Assembly: GCA_027351145.1 (NCBI GenBank)
Contig: DAIEIZ010000035.1
Location: 1-6,377, forward strand
Source of the DNA: Candidatus Moraniibacteriota bacterium
Lineage (GTDB): Bacteria > Patescibacteriota > Minisyncoccia > Moranbacterales > UBA2206
DNA: 6,377 bases
Direction: 5' to 3'
The notes beneath the pieces are model-generated. The model saw nothing but the letters and a program-made list of their open reading frames with translations, had not been told where the DNA came from and made no database searches. A program made the position numbers and the translations under genes. Positions 1 through 6,340 of this stretch are shown piece after piece (within the stretch, counting starts at the first letter, position 1; the number at the start of each line of letters is the position of its first letter).

Positions 1-2612
1 CTGTTTTTCATGGTGGCAATAATGCCATAATTTACCTCAAAGACATAGCGACCGTAGAAGAAAGGTCAATCAAGCGCACTACTTATTCGCGTTTTTCCAT
101 TGAAGGTGCCCCACCAGAGTCATCAGTCAACATCGACATCATCAAAAAAACCGGCGGATCGATTATTGACACTTCCGACCAATCAAAAGCGACGGTTGAT
201 CGCATGATAAAAACTTTCACTCCGGGCATGCGCTATGCCGTAACTACTGATTTTTCAAAACAGATCAATAAAGATTTCACCCAACTCACCCACGATTTTC
301 TAGTAACCTTGATTCTGGTTTTCGGCGTACTCTTCTTAATTGTCGGCATTAAAGAAGCCATCGTGGCAGGCCTCGCCATTCCCTTGGTTTTCTTTGCTAC
401 TTTTGGTGTCATGAATCTCACAGGAATTACGCTCAATTTTCTTTCCATTTTTTCACTCATTCTAGCGCTGGGACTTTTAGTCGATGATGCAATTGTAGTA
501 GTAAGCGCCACTAAACAATATCTGAAAACAGGAAAATTCACTCCAGAAGAAGCAGTACTTCTTGTGCTCAACGATTTCAAGGTCGTACTCACTTCAACCA
601 CACTCGCCACCACCTGGGCCTTTTTGCCATTACTCTTTGCCACAGGCATCATCGGATCATTTATCAGATCTATTCCGATTACTGTTTCCGTAACCCTTAT
701 CGCATCACTGCTCATTGCTCTTATGATTAACCATCCGCTCGCTGCCGTGCTCGAGCGCATTCGCCTCACTAAAAAAGCCTTCTGGATATATTTCAGCCTC
801 CTTTCCGCTCTAGTTATTTTTCTCTTTGCTCAAAAAAATATCTACACAATTATTTTTGGTCTGATTTTCATTGTCATCCTGTTTATCCTTGGCAAATGGT
901 ATCTGCATAAAGGTAAAAACAAATTAGCGGAAAATGAAAAACTAATGAATCGCGAATGGCAAGATGATAAAGCCATCAAGGAAAAATTGCGCCGCCAAGG
1001 ATCGCATGAGGATCAGGATTTTTGGAGTCGCCTCATGCATGGAATCATTCATTTCGATGCAGTTATTCCGATCTATGAAAAATATTTGCGCATGCTTGTT
1101 TCTACCAAAAAAAGACGTTTGACTGTGATTTTTGCCACTCTTGCACTTTTTATTTTTGCCATCATTCTACCAATCGTCGGGATTGTCCCAACAGAATTTT
1201 TTCCCGCCGCTGATGCTGATAATATCTATCTCACTTTTGAAGCGCCGATTGGTCTCAAGCTAGACGAGACAAACAAATTGGCAGCACAAATGGAAGAAAA
1301 GCTCTTGCACTATCCCGAGATCAGCAACTATTCCACTGTTGTTGGACAGCCAGGAGCATCGCCCAGTAATGAAGGCGGCACTATCACGACTAGCGTTTCG
1401 CATCTTGGTGGAATCGTAATAACCCTTGTGGACAGAAAAGACAGAAATATCACCTCTTTCGATCTAGCCAAAAAAATTCGTGATGATATGAATACAATTT
1501 CCGGCGTTACAATCAAAGTCGAAGCGCAAGGCGGCGGACCGCCATCTGGAGCAGCTTTTGAGGCAAGAATTATTGGAGAAGATCTTCAAGTACTCGACAA
1601 AATTGCCAATGATCTCCGTCCTAAACTCGCAAATATTCCCGGCGTAATAAATATCGACACATCCCTAAAACCCGCTCCGGCCGAATATACTTTCATGCTC
1701 GACAGTGCCAAAATGGAACTCTATAATTTAAATGCCGCACTGATCGGGTCAACCGTTCGCATGGCCATTTCCGGCACCAAAATTAGTACCGTCATCAAAG
1801 ACGCGAAAGAAATTGATGTTAATGCAAGTTTCTTGGAAAACAAACTTCCCGACCTCGCCTCTGTACAAAATTTGCAAATCACCAACCTTAAAGGTCAACC
1901 GGTCTTTCTGAAAGACGTAGCTAAAATTGAACTTAAACCATCTGTCGGAACAATCACACACATCGATCAGAAAAAAGCAGTTCTTCTTTCAGCTGGCGTA
2001 GATGGCAACACGCGCGCCAATACTGTTGTTGCCGAGTTTCAAAAGAAAATCGCCAGCAACTACAAATTGCCAAATGGCTATTCAATTGTCTATGGCGGCG
2101 AAAATGAGCAGAATGCAGAGTCAGTCACATCTATTATGCGCGCGATGGTCATTGCAATGATGCTCATTCTCTCTACACTCATCATCCAATTCAATTCCTT
2201 CAAACAATCCCTGATCGTACTTGTCACATTGCCACTTGCCCTTATCGGGGTTTTCATCGGTATGGCTATCTTTCAAATTACATTGAGTTTTCCCGGCCTC
2301 ATCGGAATTCTTGCCCTCTTTGGCATTGTTGTTAAAAATGCAATCATTCTCATTGATAAAATCAATCTCAATATTAAAAGCGAAATTCCTTTCTTTGAAT
2401 CAGTTGTTGACGCCGGAAAATCCAGAATTGAAGCCATATTCATTACTTCCATCTGCACAATTTTCGGCATTATTCCCATCACCCTTTCCAATGAAACCTG
2501 GCGAGCATTGGGTAGTACTATTGTCTTTGGATTGATCCTATCTTCATTTCTCACGCTTTTTGTTGTTCCTGCCTTATACTTGACTTTAGTGAAAGAAAAA
2601 GAAAGATTTTAG
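1..2612 (+). CDS. RND (AcrB/HAE1-like) efflux permease, 5'-truncated by window edge
   Basis: This is a proton-driven inner-membrane pump of the resistance-nodulation-division superfamily. The frame is open from the first complete codon at position 3, and residues before the ATG at 204 (IYLKDIATVEE) already match the RND porter domain. That ATG is therefore internal, and roughly 250 N-terminal residues including TM1 are missing. Seen in order: end of the first porter loop, TM2-TM6, a charged cytoplasmic linker, TM7, the second porter loop (about 1191-2120), and TM8-TM12. TM4 carries GLLVDDAIVVV with the Asp pair at 483-488, and TM10 carries VVKNAIILID with its Lys at 2334-2336. These match the Asp-Asp-Lys proton relay of AcrB, so it is probably active. 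Oddities: two extra hydrophobic segments at 780-908, and SAT where most relatives have ENV after the Asp pair. The substrate cannot be deduced, and no adaptor or outer-membrane partner lies in the window. The stop overlaps that of recQ. Confidence 0.95.
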   Translation, partial: VFHGGNNAIIYLKDIATVEERSIKRTTYSRFSIEGAPPESSVNIDIIKKTGGSIIDTSDQSKATVDRMIKTFTPGMRYAVTTDFSKQINKDFTQLTHDFLVTLILVFGVLFLIVGIKEAIVAGLAIPLVFFATFGVMNLTGITLNFLSIFSLILALGLLVDDAIVVVSATKQYLKTGKFTPEEAVLLVLNDFKVVLTSTTLATTWAFLPLLFATGIIGSFIRSIPITVSVTLIASLLIALMINHPLAAVLERIRLTKKAFWIYFSLLSALVIFLFAQKNIYTIIFGLIFIVILFILGKWYLHKGKNKLAENEKLMNREWQDDKAIKEKLRRQGSHEDQDFWSRLMHGIIHFDAVIPIYEKYLRMLVSTKKRRLTVIFATLALFIFAIILPIVGIVPTEFFPAADADNIYLTFEAPIGLKLDETNKLAAQMEEKLLHYPEISNYSTVVGQPGASPSNEGGTITTSVSHLGGIVITLVDRKDRNITSFDLAKKIRDDMNTISGVTIKVEAQGGGPPSGAAFEARIIGEDLQVLDKIANDLRPKLANIPGVINIDTSLKPAPAEYTFMLDSAKMELYNLNAALIGSTVRMAISGTKISTVIKDAKEIDVNASFLENKLPDLASVQNLQITNLKGQPVFLKDVAKIELKPSVGTITHIDQKKAVLLSAGVDGNTRANTVVAEFQKKIASNYKLPNGYSIVYGGENEQNAESVTSIMRAMVIAMMLILSTLIIQFNSFKQSLIVLVTLPLALIGVFIGMAIFQITLSFPGLIGILALFGIVVKNAIILIDKINLNIKSEIPFFESVVDAGKSRIEAIFITSICTIFGIIPITLSNETWRALGSTIVFGLILSSFLTLFVVPALYLTLVKEKERF

Positions 2613-4411
2613 TTTTTCGAATTATTATGCGCCTTCACATAATCCCGAATAATGGGCATAAACTTTTCACCATACTGGGCAAGCTTCATCGCACCCACAC
2701 CACTGATCTGCAAAAAGCTATCCTTACTCACGGGAAAATAATAGGCCATTTCTTGGAGAGCGACATCGTTAAAAATAACAAATGGCGGAACATTTTTTTG
2801 ATTGGCTAGATTCTTGCGCAATGCGCGCAACTGCTCAAACAATTCCATATCATATTCCAATACACCTTTTTTTCGCTCGACACTTTCCGATTCCTTCTCA
2901 AACTGCGGTGCAGGCAAAATAATTTTCTCACGATTATTCAAAAACTTTTTCCCGCGATTAGTCAAATATATGGTCGGATATTCACTATCATTCTTCGTAA
3001 TCAAGCCTTTAGCGATAAGCAAATTGATAAAATACATAATCTCCTCTTCGCTTATGTTTTTAGCAATCCCAAAAACGGAAAGCTTGTCATGTCCAAGTTC
3101 GAGCACTTTTTTCACGCGTGCGCCACGCAGAACACTTAAAACATATCTCCCGCCAAACCTTTCCCCTGTTCGCACAATGGCGGAGAGAATTTTTTGTGTA
3201 ATGATTGTCGCGTCAACCTCTTCTTTGGGAACGAGACATACATCACATCCGGCGCAATTTTCTGCGACTTGTTTTTCACTAAAGTATTTCAAGAGATATG
3301 CTCGCCGGCAGGTCCGCAGTTCCGCGTATTCTACCACTTGTGCCAACTTTTTTTGCGCACTTTCTCTTTCTGCTTCATTTCGAATATCTCGCAGAAAAAA
3401 ATTATGTTTTATTGTATCTCCATAAGAATAGAAAAGCACGCACTCACTGGGAAGCCCATCGCGTCCGGCGCGTCCCGTTTCTTGATAGTAGCCCTCGATA
3501 GATTTCGGCAAACTATAATGCACGATGAGCCGCACATCCGGCTTATCAATCCCCATTCCAAATGCAATCGTCGCCACAATGATTTGCACTTCATCGCGCA
3601 CAAACTTTTCTTGCGTCTCTTTGCGCCGCTCACTTTCCAATCCGGCATGATAGGCCGCTGCCTTAAAACCTTCACGTTTCAAATTCACTGCAAGGTTTTC
3701 CGTTTCTTTGCGCGAAAAACAATAGATGATCACTGAGCAATCGGAATATTTTTTAAGTAAAGCCAATAAATTAGTAAAGGCATTCTTTTTCGGCCGCACA
3801 ACATAGGACAAATTCGGGCGGTTGAAACTGGAAATAAAAACATGCGCTTCTTGCATCTCAAGCTGTCGCACAATATCCTCACGCACCCGATCAGTCGCCG
3901 TTGCTGTGAGCGCTATCACCGACACAGTTGGAAAAAGATTTCGCAGTTTCGCAAGATTGCGATAATCCGGTCGAAAATCATGACCCCACTCCGAGATACA
4001 ATGCGCCTCATCAATGGCAATCAAACTGATTTTTAAGGTTTTGAGAAAAGATTGAAAATAATCCAAAGCCAAACGCTCCGGCGCGATATAGAGAATTTTC
4101 AGCTCGCCTGTTTGCGCTTTGTTTTCAATCTTGGAAATTTCTGAAAGTTCCAGCGTGCTATTGATAAACTCTGCCGCAATTCCATTGGCACGAAGTGAAT
4201 CAACCTGATCTTTCATCAGCGCAATAAGCGGTGAAATAACAAGAGTAATCCCTGAAAATTTGAGTGCGGGAAGTTGATAGCAAAGCGATTTTCCTCCTCC
4301 GGTTGGCATGAGCACAAACGCATTCTTTTTTGCAAGTACATGTGTAATAATATCCGCTTGAAGCGGACGAAACTGGTCATAGCCAAAGTATTTTTTGAGG
4401 GTTTGGTGCAT
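2609..4411 (-). CDS. recQ: ATP-dependent DNA helicase RecQ, complete
   Basis: A 3'-5' superfamily 2 DNA helicase acting in recombination and replication-fork repair; at 600 residues it matches the usual bacterial length (~610). Seen in order: motif 0 FGYDQFRPLQ (residues 9-18), Walker A MPTGGGKS (35-42), Walker B DEAH (134-137), the RecQ aromatic loop CISEWGHDFRPDY (138-150), motif III TATAT (169-173), motif V around ATIAFGMGIDKPD (280-292), and motif VI QETGRAGRDG (310-319). Zinc-binding cysteines are C368, C386, C389 and C392. They are followed by the RQC winged helix (about 405-495, GHDKLSVFG) and a C-terminal HRDC domain (about 520-595). All key residues are intact. The start is fixed by an in-frame TGA five codons upstream. 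No Shine-Dalgarno sequence precedes it. It appears monocistronic, transcribed from a promoter at 4482-4510, and runs tail to tail into the RND gene with overlapping stops. Confidence 0.98.
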   Translation of the reverse strand: MHQTLKKYFGYDQFRPLQADIITHVLAKKNAFVLMPTGGGKSLCYQLPALKFSGITLVISPLIALMKDQVDSLRANGIAAEFINSTLELSEISKIENKAQTGELKILYIAPERLALDYFQSFLKTLKISLIAIDEAHCISEWGHDFRPDYRNLAKLRNLFPTVSVIALTATATDRVREDIVRQLEMQEAHVFISSFNRPNLSYVVRPKKNAFTNLLALLKKYSDCSVIIYCFSRKETENLAVNLKREGFKAAAYHAGLESERRKETQEKFVRDEVQIIVATIAFGMGIDKPDVRLIVHYSLPKSIEGYYQETGRAGRDGLPSECVLFYSYGDTIKHNFFLRDIRNEAERESAQKKLAQVVEYAELRTCRRAYLLKYFSEKQVAENCAGCDVCLVPKEEVDATIITQKILSAIVRTGERFGGRYVLSVLRGARVKKVLELGHDKLSVFGIAKNISEEEIMYFINLLIAKGLITKNDSEYPTIYLTNRGKKFLNNREKIILPAPQFEKESESVERKKGVLEYDMELFEQLRALRKNLANQKNVPPFVIFNDVALQEMAYYFPVSKDSFLQISGVGAMKLAQYGEKFMPIIRDYVKAHNNSKN

Positions 4412-4430
4412 AGAAAAATAAAATCAGAGA

Positions 4431-4464
4431 TTTTTAGCCCATACCTAAATATGCGGGCTAAAAA
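4431..4464 (-). promoter_or_regulatory. Stem-loop in the recQ 5' leader
   Basis: TTTTTAGCCC at 4431-4440 is the exact reverse complement of GGGCTAAAAA at 4455-4464, giving a 10-bp stem with a 14-base loop. Inside the loop, ATA and TAT can pair further if two bases bulge. With transcription from the promoter at 4482-4510 it would lie in the recQ mRNA, about 20 bases before the start codon. No T-tract follows in either direction, so it is not a classical terminator. A role in translation control, RNA stability or protein binding is inference. Confidence 0.5.
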
Positions 4465-4481
4465 TAGCAAGCTACTTTCAT

Positions 4482-4510
4482 ACTATAACTAAATTCCGGG
4501 AAGATGGCAA
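4482..4510 (-). promoter_or_regulatory. Probable sigma70-type promoter of recQ
   Basis: Read on the minus strand, TTGCCA (4505-4510; 5 of 6 match to TTGACA) is followed after exactly 17 bases by TATAGT (4482-4487; 5 of 6 match to TATAAT). Transcription would begin near 4475, leaving a leader of about 63 bases that contains the stem-loop at 4431-4464. Position, spacing and match are all good for a primary-sigma promoter; activity is not shown by sequence alone. Confidence 0.6.
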
Positions 4511-4576
4511 AATAACCGAATTTATAACGAATATAGCTAAAAATAGTTGCTCTTTTCTGTTGTGGAAAATTGATAA

Positions 4577-4601
4577 TTGATAGTTAACAGTTAACTATCA
4601 A
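4577..4601. repeat. Perfect 12-bp-arm palindrome with one central base
   Basis: TTGATAGTTAAC (4577-4588), a single A at 4589, then GTTAACTATCAA (4590-4601) form a perfect inverted repeat. Each arm is built from TTGATA plus the self-complementary GTTAAC, and another TTGATA lies just upstream at 4570-4575. There are no neighbouring T-tracts, so it is not a terminator. It could be a dispersed intergenic repeat unit, a dimeric protein's binding site or a cruciform-forming sequence; which one cannot be told from a single copy. Confidence 0.8.
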
Positions 4602-4663
4602 CTAACCTGACATTTGCTCTGAGCCAGCTACTTTATTTCAAGTCAAACTCTGATAGTCTTACC

Positions 4664-4704
4664 AGCCAAATAGCTTAACTTTTGGCTAATCCACAAACCA
4701 AAAG
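4664..4704 (+). other. Two mutually exclusive weak hairpins followed by a T run
   Basis: AGCCAAA (4664-4670) pairs with TTTGGCT (4681-4687), and the overlapping CTTTTGG (4679-4685) pairs with CCAAAAG (4698-4704). Only one can form at a time. T6 follows the second one at 4711-4716, just before the HEPN remnant, so on the plus strand the arrangement resembles a feeble terminator or attenuator. The stems are only 7 bp with 10-12 base loops, so chance is quite possible. Confidence 0.2.
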
Positions 4705-4752
4705 GATATGTTTTTTGATCAATAAATAAATTTTCTCAATCAACTGAATTAA

Positions 4753-4950
4753 TGCCTGGAAAGAGGCAAGATTAAGTCCTTCTCTCCTGGTCCGAAATTA
4801 GCCAAGAAAGAATTGCGCCTCGCCCAAGAAGACCTGGCGATGTCTTTGAAAAACTTGGAAGAGAAAAACTATCACTGGAGCATTGTTCAATCCCACTATT
4901 TCATGTTTCACTGCGCTACGCCTTCTTTCGGTGAATTGTCTAAACTATAA
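4753..4950 (+). pseudogene. Remnant of a HEPN-domain protein gene (N-terminal half only)
   Basis: The 65 residues read here follow the pattern of the small HEPN family (about 130 residues, often the toxin or RNase half of HEPN/MNT pairs). The pieces are CLERGKIKSF near the start, then KKELRLAQEDL, then a Tyr-x-Trp helix and QSHYFMFHCA, which matches the family's usual Gln-Ala-Tyr-Tyr-Ser-x-Phe-His-Ala. Immediately upstream is an in-frame TAA (4750-4752) and no start codon. The likely N-terminus (SINKFSQSTELM, ending with the ATG at 4752-4754) lies in another frame, suggesting a frameshift. After FHCA the family resemblance stops and the frame closes ten residues later. The second half, including the usual C-terminal Arg-x4-6-His nuclease motif, is lost. 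No nucleotidyltransferase partner is visible. The stop overlaps the end of the opposing gene. The family assignment rests on motif recall, not on a search. Confidence 0.72.
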
Positions 4951-6174
4951 ATTGCCTTTCGGAACATCTGGCATCATCTTATTGATTTTATCCTCATCGT
5001 CACAGCGATATTTTTTGCTTGGCACGTAAAAACTCTTGTTCGGACCATAGCAACCATCGTTGTGATTATTCAAAACAGCAAGGAAAGGCATCAAGAAGCC
5101 CATATTTTGATCGGTAAATTTATGATATAGACTGCTCAAAGTCTCAATGCGCTTATCCTGATTCATTCTGGCAAAAATACCCATATCATCCCAAGTAAGC
5201 CCGCTCCAGTCAAGATGCAGCAAGACATTGTTAGAAATTAAGCTGTAGCGTTTGTTCCATAAAAGCGCCCAACAAGAGGAAAATTTGCTTGAACACGGCT
5301 GGTCCTCAACTGAACCGTTACTATCAATCCCTACACCGCCTTCAATATAATCAAACAAGCGCAAATATCTTTCATCCATAATAGAATTTGTCTGCGCACC
5401 AATGATAATTTGTATATTTTTTTCCTTGGCATATGAGCGCATATCATCCAGCACGTTCTTGACTTGCGTATTGTCAAAATTCGGATTCTCATCCTGCAAT
5501 TCAATTTGTCCAAACATAAAACTTTGAATGCCAATATCCATTGCTCGGTGTGTAATAGATTTTAAATATCTTTGATATTCCGGCTTATCAATTGAAGGGA
5601 TGCAACTATTTTTTTCCCAATGATTCTTATCCTGTCCGCGACACATTTTATCAAATTTAAACTCGTGGTCCCAGTTTGGATCAACATATCTCCGTCGAGT
5701 GGAAATTGCTTCTGCCAAGAACATTCCATAGACCACCGGATTTTTATCCATTCCTTTCATGATTTCGACGGCTTTCTCAAAATCTGGCGGATGAAGCCAG
5801 GTCTCAAGTGCTCGATGCAGATAAACGCATTTTGAACGTTCGAGTGTTTTTGTAATTTCACCAGTTTTATCGCCATAACCAGAAAGAAATCCGTCAGCCA
5901 CACAGCCATTTTTCTTGATCTGATCCATTGAAATTGGTCCGGGAGTAAAATGCCACTCCTCTTTTATCGGAGTTTCTGAAAAAGTTTTTTTTACATGTTT
6001 TTGAAAAATAGTTCCGGGAAAATTATCCAGTTCGGAAATAATTTTTGTATTTTTATGCAGCAACCAAAGCACTCCTGCAAAAGAAATAACTATCACAAAA
6101 ATGACAACTCCAAAATGAATTCTCTTGTGCCAAAAAGATGGCTTTTCTTTCGGTTTGTATAAATTAAAATCCAT
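4945..6174 (-). CDS. Membrane-anchored extracytoplasmic protein of unknown function, possibly TIM-barrel-like
   Basis: I do not recognise this 409-residue protein. The N-terminus is short and basic (K7, K9, K11, K17, R18), followed by one hydrophobic segment (about 20-39, FGVVIFVIVISFAGVLWLL). No cleavage site or lipobox is evident, so it is probably a signal-anchored protein facing outward. The remaining 370 residues hold all eight cysteines (91, 116, 178, 191, 294, 301, 375, 391), an even number suited to disulfides. They alternate predicted strands (PVVYGMFLAEAIS, GIQSFMFGQIEL, IQIIIGAQTN, FDYIEGGVGID, NVLLHLDWSG, MGFLMPFLAVLNN) with helices. This resembles a beta/alpha barrel such as a glycoside-hydrolase-like fold, with acidic or Asn residues at several strand ends. 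The fold is inference. I chose the ATG at 6172-6174. A TTG at 6237 would add 21 non-signal-like residues and sits at the predicted transcription start. No Shine-Dalgarno sequence is present. It ends in TAG overlapping the HEPN remnant. Confidence 0.85.
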   Translation of the reverse strand: MDFNLYKPKEKPSFWHKRIHFGVVIFVIVISFAGVLWLLHKNTKIISELDNFPGTIFQKHVKKTFSETPIKEEWHFTPGPISMDQIKKNGCVADGFLSGYGDKTGEITKTLERSKCVYLHRALETWLHPPDFEKAVEIMKGMDKNPVVYGMFLAEAISTRRRYVDPNWDHEFKFDKMCRGQDKNHWEKNSCIPSIDKPEYQRYLKSITHRAMDIGIQSFMFGQIELQDENPNFDNTQVKNVLDDMRSYAKEKNIQIIIGAQTNSIMDERYLRLFDYIEGGVGIDSNGSVEDQPCSSKFSSCWALLWNKRYSLISNNVLLHLDWSGLTWDDMGIFARMNQDKRIETLSSLYHKFTDQNMGFLMPFLAVLNNHNDGCYGPNKSFYVPSKKYRCDDEDKINKMMPDVPKGNL

Positions 6175-6197
6175 TTGATTTTTATATATAGCCTTAG

Positions 6198-6224
6198 TTA
6201 GCTGCAAGCTAAAAAAGTTAGCTT
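6198..6224 (-). promoter_or_regulatory. AGCTAA repeat cluster in the leader of the anchored-protein gene
   Basis: On the plus strand AGTTAGCT occurs at 6196-6203 and again at 6216-6223, exactly 20 bp apart, with the opposite-strand element AAGCTAA at 6206-6212 between them. On the minus-strand transcript the central TTAGCTT can pair either with the upstream AAGCTAA (7 bp, 5-base loop) or with the downstream AGCTAA (6 bp, 3-base loop), so the two hairpins exclude each other. The cluster lies 24-50 bases before the start codon and downstream of the candidate -10 at 6243-6248. It could be an operator bound by a dimeric regulator or an RNA switch; neither is shown. Confidence 0.4.
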
Positions 6225-6242
6225 CTCCCGAGAGCAACTTTT

Positions 6243-6248
6243 ATTATA
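6243..6248 (-). promoter_or_regulatory. Candidate -10 element for the anchored-protein gene
   Basis: Read on the minus strand this is a perfect TATAAT. Transcription would start near 6236 and give a leader of about 62 bases containing the AGCTAA cluster. There is no recognisable -35 hexamer at 16-18 bases and no extended -10 TG, so the match may be helped by the AT-rich context. A second AT-rich possibility is TATATA at 6183-6190, right before the start codon, also without a -35. Confidence 0.35.
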
Positions 6249-6294
6249 ACCCAAAAAACGAAAATTAAAAACGACTCGAAAAACAAAAACACAA

Positions 6295-6326
6295 ATGTCG
6301 TTCTATTCTAATTAAAAATACGACAT
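6295..6326. repeat. Inverted repeat upstream of the right-edge gene
   Basis: ATGTCGT (6295-6301) and ACGACAT (6320-6326) are exact reverse complements separated by 18 bases. The second arm ends four bases before the putative -10 (TACAAT, 6331-6336) of the gene starting at 6341. The geometry, about 25 bp between arm centres, would suit an operator, but seven-base arms can arise by chance. Confidence 0.3.
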
Positions 6327-6330
6327 AAGA

Positions 6331-6336
6331 TACAAT
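6331..6336 (+). promoter_or_regulatory. Possible -10 element giving a leaderless transcript
   Basis: TACAAT (5 of 6 match to TATAAT) ends four bases before the ATG at 6341. If used, transcription would start at or within the start codon, giving leaderless mRNA and agreeing with the absence of a Shine-Dalgarno sequence. No good -35 is seen at 16-18 bases, so support is weak. Confidence 0.25.
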
Positions 6337-6340
6337 TAGT

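Larger units (their letters stand above)
4412..4752. other. Intergenic region between recQ and the HEPN remnant
   Basis: About 340 bases with no convincing gene. In order it holds the recQ leader hairpin (4431-4464), the recQ promoter (4482-4510), an 11-bp direct repeat GCTAAAAATAG at 4457-4467 and 4536-4546 on either side of that promoter, a perfect palindrome (4577-4601), two overlapping weak inverted repeats (4664-4704), and a T6 run at 4711-4716. Short reading frames here are stop-rich. No tRNA-like or rRNA-like sequence is visible. Confidence 0.6.

Noticed and set aside
204..206. ATG at 204 as the start of the RND gene
   Set aside because: The same frame is open to the window edge, and the upstream residues match the RND porter domain, so the true start lies outside.
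233..769. 178-codon minus-strand open frame
   Set aside because: Antisense to the RND gene; low-complexity Ser/Thr/Arg-rich product with no motif, a shadow of the coding strand.
2595..2618. GAAAAA/TTTTTC inverted repeat as a terminator between the RND gene and recQ
   Set aside because: The stem is only six mostly A-T pairs with a 12-base loop and no following T-tract.
3194..3736. 180-codon plus-strand open frame inside recQ, and a neighbouring 207-codon one (2802-3425)
   Set aside because: Both are antisense to strongly conserved RecQ domains and show no protein-like features of their own.
4602..4752. Remnant of an MNT nucleotidyltransferase partner for the HEPN fragment
   Set aside because: No GSxxxG or DxD-like nucleotidyltransferase motif could be read in any plus frame of this stretch.
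4840..4950. Short gene from the ATG at 4840 (36 residues)
   Set aside because: It begins in the middle of the HEPN helix, has no ribosome-binding site and would lack the domain's core; better read as part of a pseudogene.
6175..6237. TTG start at 6237 for the anchored-protein gene
   Set aside because: The added residues are not signal-like, the codon falls at the predicted transcription start, and the ATG at 6174 gives a classic basic N-terminus before the membrane segment.
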